A DNA stretch of 64,000 nt from JANRIC01 sp033765345 (GTDB lineage: Bacteria; Bacteroidota; Bacteroidia; Cytophagales; Microscillaceae), in the NCBI GenBank assembly GCA_033765345.1, contig JANRIC010000133.1, positions 1 to 64,000 on the forward strand, read 5' to 3'. The notes beneath the pieces are model-generated. The model worked only from the letters and a program-made list of their open reading frames with translations. It did not search any database and was not told where the DNA came from. Below are positions 60,645 through 64,000 of this stretch, one piece after another (within the stretch, counting starts at the first letter, position 1; each line of letters opens with the position of its first letter). The position numbers and the translations under genes were made by a program.

Positions 60645-63600
60645 ATGAACCAGGAATTGCAGGAAAATATAAAACAAAAATCTGAATATCAGCTCAAAGC
60701 CGTCCTTAATGCGCTGCCGCATTCACTTGTATTGATAGATAAGAACCTTTGTATCAGTAATTATAATGATTTGTTTGCTACGGTTTACCAAAAATACTTG
60801 GGTCGTAGCCCCCAAATCGGAACGGTGATTACAAATGCTTTTGAGTTCTCGAAATGGGAACGCTGCCGGGTGATTCTTGATCAGGCTTTTGAGGGGAAAA
60901 AAATTGATGATAGCACGTACATAGATATCTTGAACGAATCCATTCATCTAGCCTATCAGATGTATCCGGTTTATGACGAGCGTCAGGAGATTGTAGAAAT
61001 TGGCATTACATTTCATAAAATCCCCAAAGAGTCTGAGAATTCTCAGGTATCGGTGTCTGCACAAAGTATTGGAGAAATGCTTAGACATCAGGAAAACCTG
61101 TGTTTATTGTTTGATCATTTGCAGGATGCTATCTGGTCTATTGACTCAAGTTATTGTTTGGTAGCTTTTAACATCAGATTCAGGGATTTATACTATGAAT
61201 TGAATCATCAGCTCGTGCAAAATGGCAAGAATATGATTCAGGATGAAGAAAATCAAAAAATTCATCATTTTTGGAAGGATTTATACGATCAAGTGCTTGC
61301 AGGAGAAGTAGTATCTACCATCTATCCTGTACACAATCAGGAAAAATATTTGTTTTTTGAGTTAAAATCATCTCCTATCAAAGACTCCGAGGCTAATATT
61401 CGTGGAGCTACCATCATTGCAAGAGATATCACAAAGCAGATATTGGGAGAAGAAAGAATCAAACAGAATCTCGCATACCAACAAGCTATCTTAAACAGTG
61501 GTAAAAACGCAATCTGGGCAGTAGATGAAAATCTAAAACTCCTCTTCTTTAATCATACTATCTTCAAATTTATTAAAAAAGCCACCGGGAAAAGTATGAA
61601 AATTCTTACCCCTGTCGAGAAATACTTTGTAAATCGACCAGGAGAGGCTGAAAGTATCAAAAATATATACCGCCAAGCTTTAAAAGGAGAATTGGTCACC
61701 TGCCAAAGCAAAGTAAACTGGGATAATCATATCCTGTGGGCAGAGTTTGAGTTTAGCCCTATCACCCTCCATGCCAAAACCGTAGGGGTAGTGGTCAATG
61801 CCCGGGATATAACCAAAAAGAAACAAAATGAAGCCTTACTTGCAGAAGCCTATCAAATTGCCCGCCTCGGAGATTGGGTGCTGGAGGTAGAAAAAAAGAA
61901 AATCACATGGTCACCAAACTTTTATGAGCTGTTGGGCTTCGAAGGCGAAAGCCTTCAAACAGATTTAGACTTCTTTTTGTCCAGAATCCATCCTGATCAT
62001 ATCGCCGAATTTGAACGAATTTTGCAAGAAAGTATCACAGAGGCAAAGGGCTTTACCATCTGTCACCAAATACTGATTCCCAGAGATCAAAAAGAAATAT
62101 TTGTCAAATGTATTGCCAAGCCTTTTACAAACGAACAAGGCAAAGTTTTTAAAATCGTAGGAACTATCCAGGATATTACCGAATCCCAAAATGCCGAACT
62201 GCAAATAAAATCCCAAAAGGAATTCCTGGAAAGCCTGATTGAAAACCTACCCATTGGTGTTTTTGCCAAAGATATTACACAAGACTTCCGCTACAGTATC
62301 TGGAATCGTAAAATGGAAAATATCTTTGAGATGGATCGCACACAAGTAATCGGCAAAACCGATTTTGAGGTGGAAGATAACCCCGAAATAGCACAACACT
62401 ACCGAAATACAGACAATCAGGTCGTTCAAACCAAACAATTGGTGCATACCTCAAATGAAATTATCCATAAAGATTCCGGTGACCTGATCGCCAATATAAT
62501 CAAATTGGTAATTCCAGACGCTTATGGCAAACCCCGCTACTTGTTGGGTATGGTAGAAGACATCACGGCGCATAAAATCTATGAAAATGCCCTCAAAGAA
62601 GCTAAAGATAAAGCTGAACAAGCTACTCAATCCAAATCAGATTTCCTCTCTATGGTCAGTCACGAAATTCGTACTCCCCTCAATGCCGTTATCGGACTGT
62701 CAAACCTACTTTTGGATGAAACACCTTTAAGCAGCCAAGTGGATAAACTGGAAGCACTTAAGTTCTCCGCCGAAAATCTACTGGCACTCATCAATGATAT
62801 TCTGGATTATAATAAAATTGAAGCTGGTAAAATTGAATTTGAGGAAATAGAGTTTGACCTCAAGGAAGTCTGTGGCAACCTCAGAAAATCCCTAGAATTA
62901 CAAGCCAAAGAAAAAGGACTGCGTCTGAAATTAATTTATGATGAGGATATCCCTCCTCTACTGATGGGTGATACCGTCCGCCTATCGCAAGTACTTTATA
63001 ATCTCTTATCTAATGCCCTTAAATTTACGCATAAAGGCTCAGTCAAGCTCATTGTAGAATTGGTCACTGAATCTGCTGAAAGTGTAGAAATATCTTTTTC
63101 CGTAGTAGATACCGGAATAGGCATTCCTCTTGAAAAACAAGAGATTATCTTTGAGCAGTTTGCTCAATCCAGCCCAGATATCACCCGAAAATACGGAGGA
63201 ACAGGGCTTGGATTAGCCATCACCAAACGCCTTCTGACACTGCAAAATAGTCAAATCCATCTGAAAAGTACCCCAGGAGAAGGTTCCAATTTTTATTTTA
63301 ATCTAGTATTCCGAAAAAGTAAAAATAAAGCAACCCAATCTCCAGGTAATAAACAGATAGCCTATCGGAATGATCAATTAAAAGGACTCCGGGTATTGGT
63401 TGCCGAAGATAACGCCATCAATCGTTTTGTGATCAAAAATTATCTGGAAAAATGGGGAATCTTTACTGATTTTGCCGAAAACGGTCACATAGCCATCGAG
63501 CTGATCTTTAATCGGCATTATGATATTGTGCTGATGGATTTGGAAATGCCCGAATTGGGTGGAATAGATGCCGCAGAGATCATTCGCCAACACAAGAATC

Positions 63601-64000
63601 CAAAGTTCAAAAAACTCCCTATCATAGCACTGACTGCCTCTGCCCTCAGCCAAGTTCAGAAAGAAGTAATCCAGTCTGGTATGAATGATTACGTGTCCAA
63701 ACCTTTTAATCCCTCCGCACTTTATCATAAATTATTAAAATTTGTACCCAATCATAATCCTGATAATTATCCACCTCCCATTGAAATTACTTCTAATGAA
63801 CCCGAAGATACCTCCGAACAGGAAATGATCAATCTGAGTTCTTTAGACCGATACAATTCAACAGATGAAAATTTTAAAGCAAAATTTCTTCTGCTTCTCA
63901 AAGAAGAAATGCAAAAATTTATGCACGGTTATCGAGAAGCCCTCCTTAATCATAACACTAGCCAATTATCGGCAATCAGCCATAAAATTGCTCCTAATTT
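60645..64000 (+). CDS. Hybrid sensor histidine kinase with multiple PAS domains (partial at 3' end)
   Basis: The frame is open from ATG 60645 to the end of the window, 1118 codons, without a stop. No membrane segment is seen, so it is cytoplasmic. About five PAS domains run from residues 15 to 650 (for example AIWSIDSSY near 160, AIWAVDENLKLLFFNH near 287, RLGDWVLEVEKKKITWSPNFYELLGF near 405, NLPIGVFAKDI near 532). HisKA follows with the H-box SHEIRTPLNAVIGLSN (His673), then HATPase motifs (NLLSNALKF, DTGIGIP, GGTGLGLAI), then a REC domain with phospho-acceptor Asp965 (LMDLEMPE) and Lys of VSKPF. The sequence ends in a probable Hpt domain (AISHKIAPN). It senses small ligands through PAS and relays phosphate; the target is unknown. 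Confidence 0.95.
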   Translation, partial: MNQELQENIKQKSEYQLKAVLNALPHSLVLIDKNLCISNYNDLFATVYQKYLGRSPQIGTVITNAFEFSKWERCRVILDQAFEGKKIDDSTYIDILNESIHLAYQMYPVYDERQEIVEIGITFHKIPKESENSQVSVSAQSIGEMLRHQENLCLLFDHLQDAIWSIDSSYCLVAFNIRFRDLYYELNHQLVQNGKNMIQDEENQKIHHFWKDLYDQVLAGEVVSTIYPVHNQEKYLFFELKSSPIKDSEANIRGATIIARDITKQILGEERIKQNLAYQQAILNSGKNAIWAVDENLKLLFFNHTIFKFIKKATGKSMKILTPVEKYFVNRPGEAESIKNIYRQALKGELVTCQSKVNWDNHILWAEFEFSPITLHAKTVGVVVNARDITKKKQNEALLAEAYQIARLGDWVLEVEKKKITWSPNFYELLGFEGESLQTDLDFFLSRIHPDHIAEFERILQESITEAKGFTICHQILIPRDQKEIFVKCIAKPFTNEQGKVFKIVGTIQDITESQNAELQIKSQKEFLESLIENLPIGVFAKDITQDFRYSIWNRKMENIFEMDRTQVIGKTDFEVEDNPEIAQHYRNTDNQVVQTKQLVHTSNEIIHKDSGDLIANIIKLVIPDAYGKPRYLLGMVEDITAHKIYENALKEAKDKAEQATQSKSDFLSMVSHEIRTPLNAVIGLSNLLLDETPLSSQVDKLEALKFSAENLLALINDILDYNKIEAGKIEFEEIEFDLKEVCGNLRKSLELQAKEKGLRLKLIYDEDIPPLLMGDTVRLSQVLYNLLSNALKFTHKGSVKLIVELVTESAESVEISFSVVDTGIGIPLEKQEIIFEQFAQSSPDITRKYGGTGLGLAITKRLLTLQNSQIHLKSTPGEGSNFYFNLVFRKSKNKATQSPGNKQIAYRNDQLKGLRVLVAEDNAINRFVIKNYLEKWGIFTDFAENGHIAIELIFNRHYDIVLMDLEMPELGGIDAAEIIRQHKNPKFKKLPIIALTASALSQVQKEVIQSGMNDYVSKPFNPSALYHKLLKFVPNHNPDNYPPPIEITSNEPEDTSEQEMINLSSLDRYNSTDENFKAKFLLLLKEEMQKFMHGYREALLNHNTSQLSAISHKIAPN

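Overview
The window looks like a chromosomal segment of a free-living member of the Bacteroidota, most likely a Cytophagales-type organism. This is inferred from content, not from a search. It carries the type IX secretion genes porV and porU, a secreted protein with a gliding-motility type B C-terminus, and a Kdo transferase (so a Gram-negative outer membrane). Several genes are preceded by boxes matching the Bacteroidota -7 consensus TANNTTTG, and purine-rich ribosome binding sites are not obvious. No rRNA, CRISPR array, prophage or insertion sequence was seen.

Layout. 0-3 kb: the tail of a cut-off gene, then phosphoenolpyruvate carboxylase. 3-8.5 kb (minus): two small exported proteins, then a salvage group of sugar epimerase, glycosylasparaginase and a NagB/PIG-L deacetylase fusion. 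8.7-22 kb (plus): GntP permease and RidA, then a SulP-dabA-dabB inorganic-carbon uptake operon, then a D-threonine aldolase-like enzyme, an M19 dipeptidase and a DUF819 membrane protein. The carbon-uptake operon sits inside what looks like one D-amino-acid/peptide catabolic set. 21.95-22.29 kb: a 16-copy 21-bp minisatellite. 22.3-30.5 kb: waaA, a small XRE regulator, rsgA, an outer-membrane barrel protein, a lipoprotein whose signal peptide is out of frame because of an 8-bp tandem repeat (a likely phase-variable switch), a helix-hairpin-helix protein, a SiaB/SiaC-like partner-switching pair, and prs. 30.6-30.8 kb: tRNA-Leu and tRNA-Gly. 30.9-41 kb: a large secreted protein, GNAT and GH3 enzymes, a decayed ParE toxin beside an intact antitoxin gene, a coiled-coil secreted protein, a KTSC protein, a tiny HExxH membrane protein, two tandem paralogues, and a T9SS type B cargo protein. 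41-64 kb: rlmD, an AAA+ ATPase behind a nested inverted repeat, a YbjN-like protein, porU and porV, a membrane patatin phospholipase, purB, a HAMP-GAF sensor without an output domain, TM2 and winged-helix membrane proteins, an HtrA protease, a YfiH/PgeF protein, and a large hybrid histidine kinase that runs off the end.

How the parts fit. PEP carboxylase consumes bicarbonate and the SulP-DabA-DabB operon is predicted to accumulate it, which suggests anaplerotic CO2 supply rather than autotrophy; no RuBisCO or carboxysome gene is present. PorV and PorU form the attachment/sortase arm of the T9SS that would export cargo such as the 38.9-40.9 kb protein. The strongest unusual signals are the 8-bp repeat switch, the SulP protein with a large extra C-terminal region in a dab operon, the minisatellite, the nested inverted repeat before the AAA+ gene, and the SiaB/SiaC pair that keeps the phospho-acceptor threonine.
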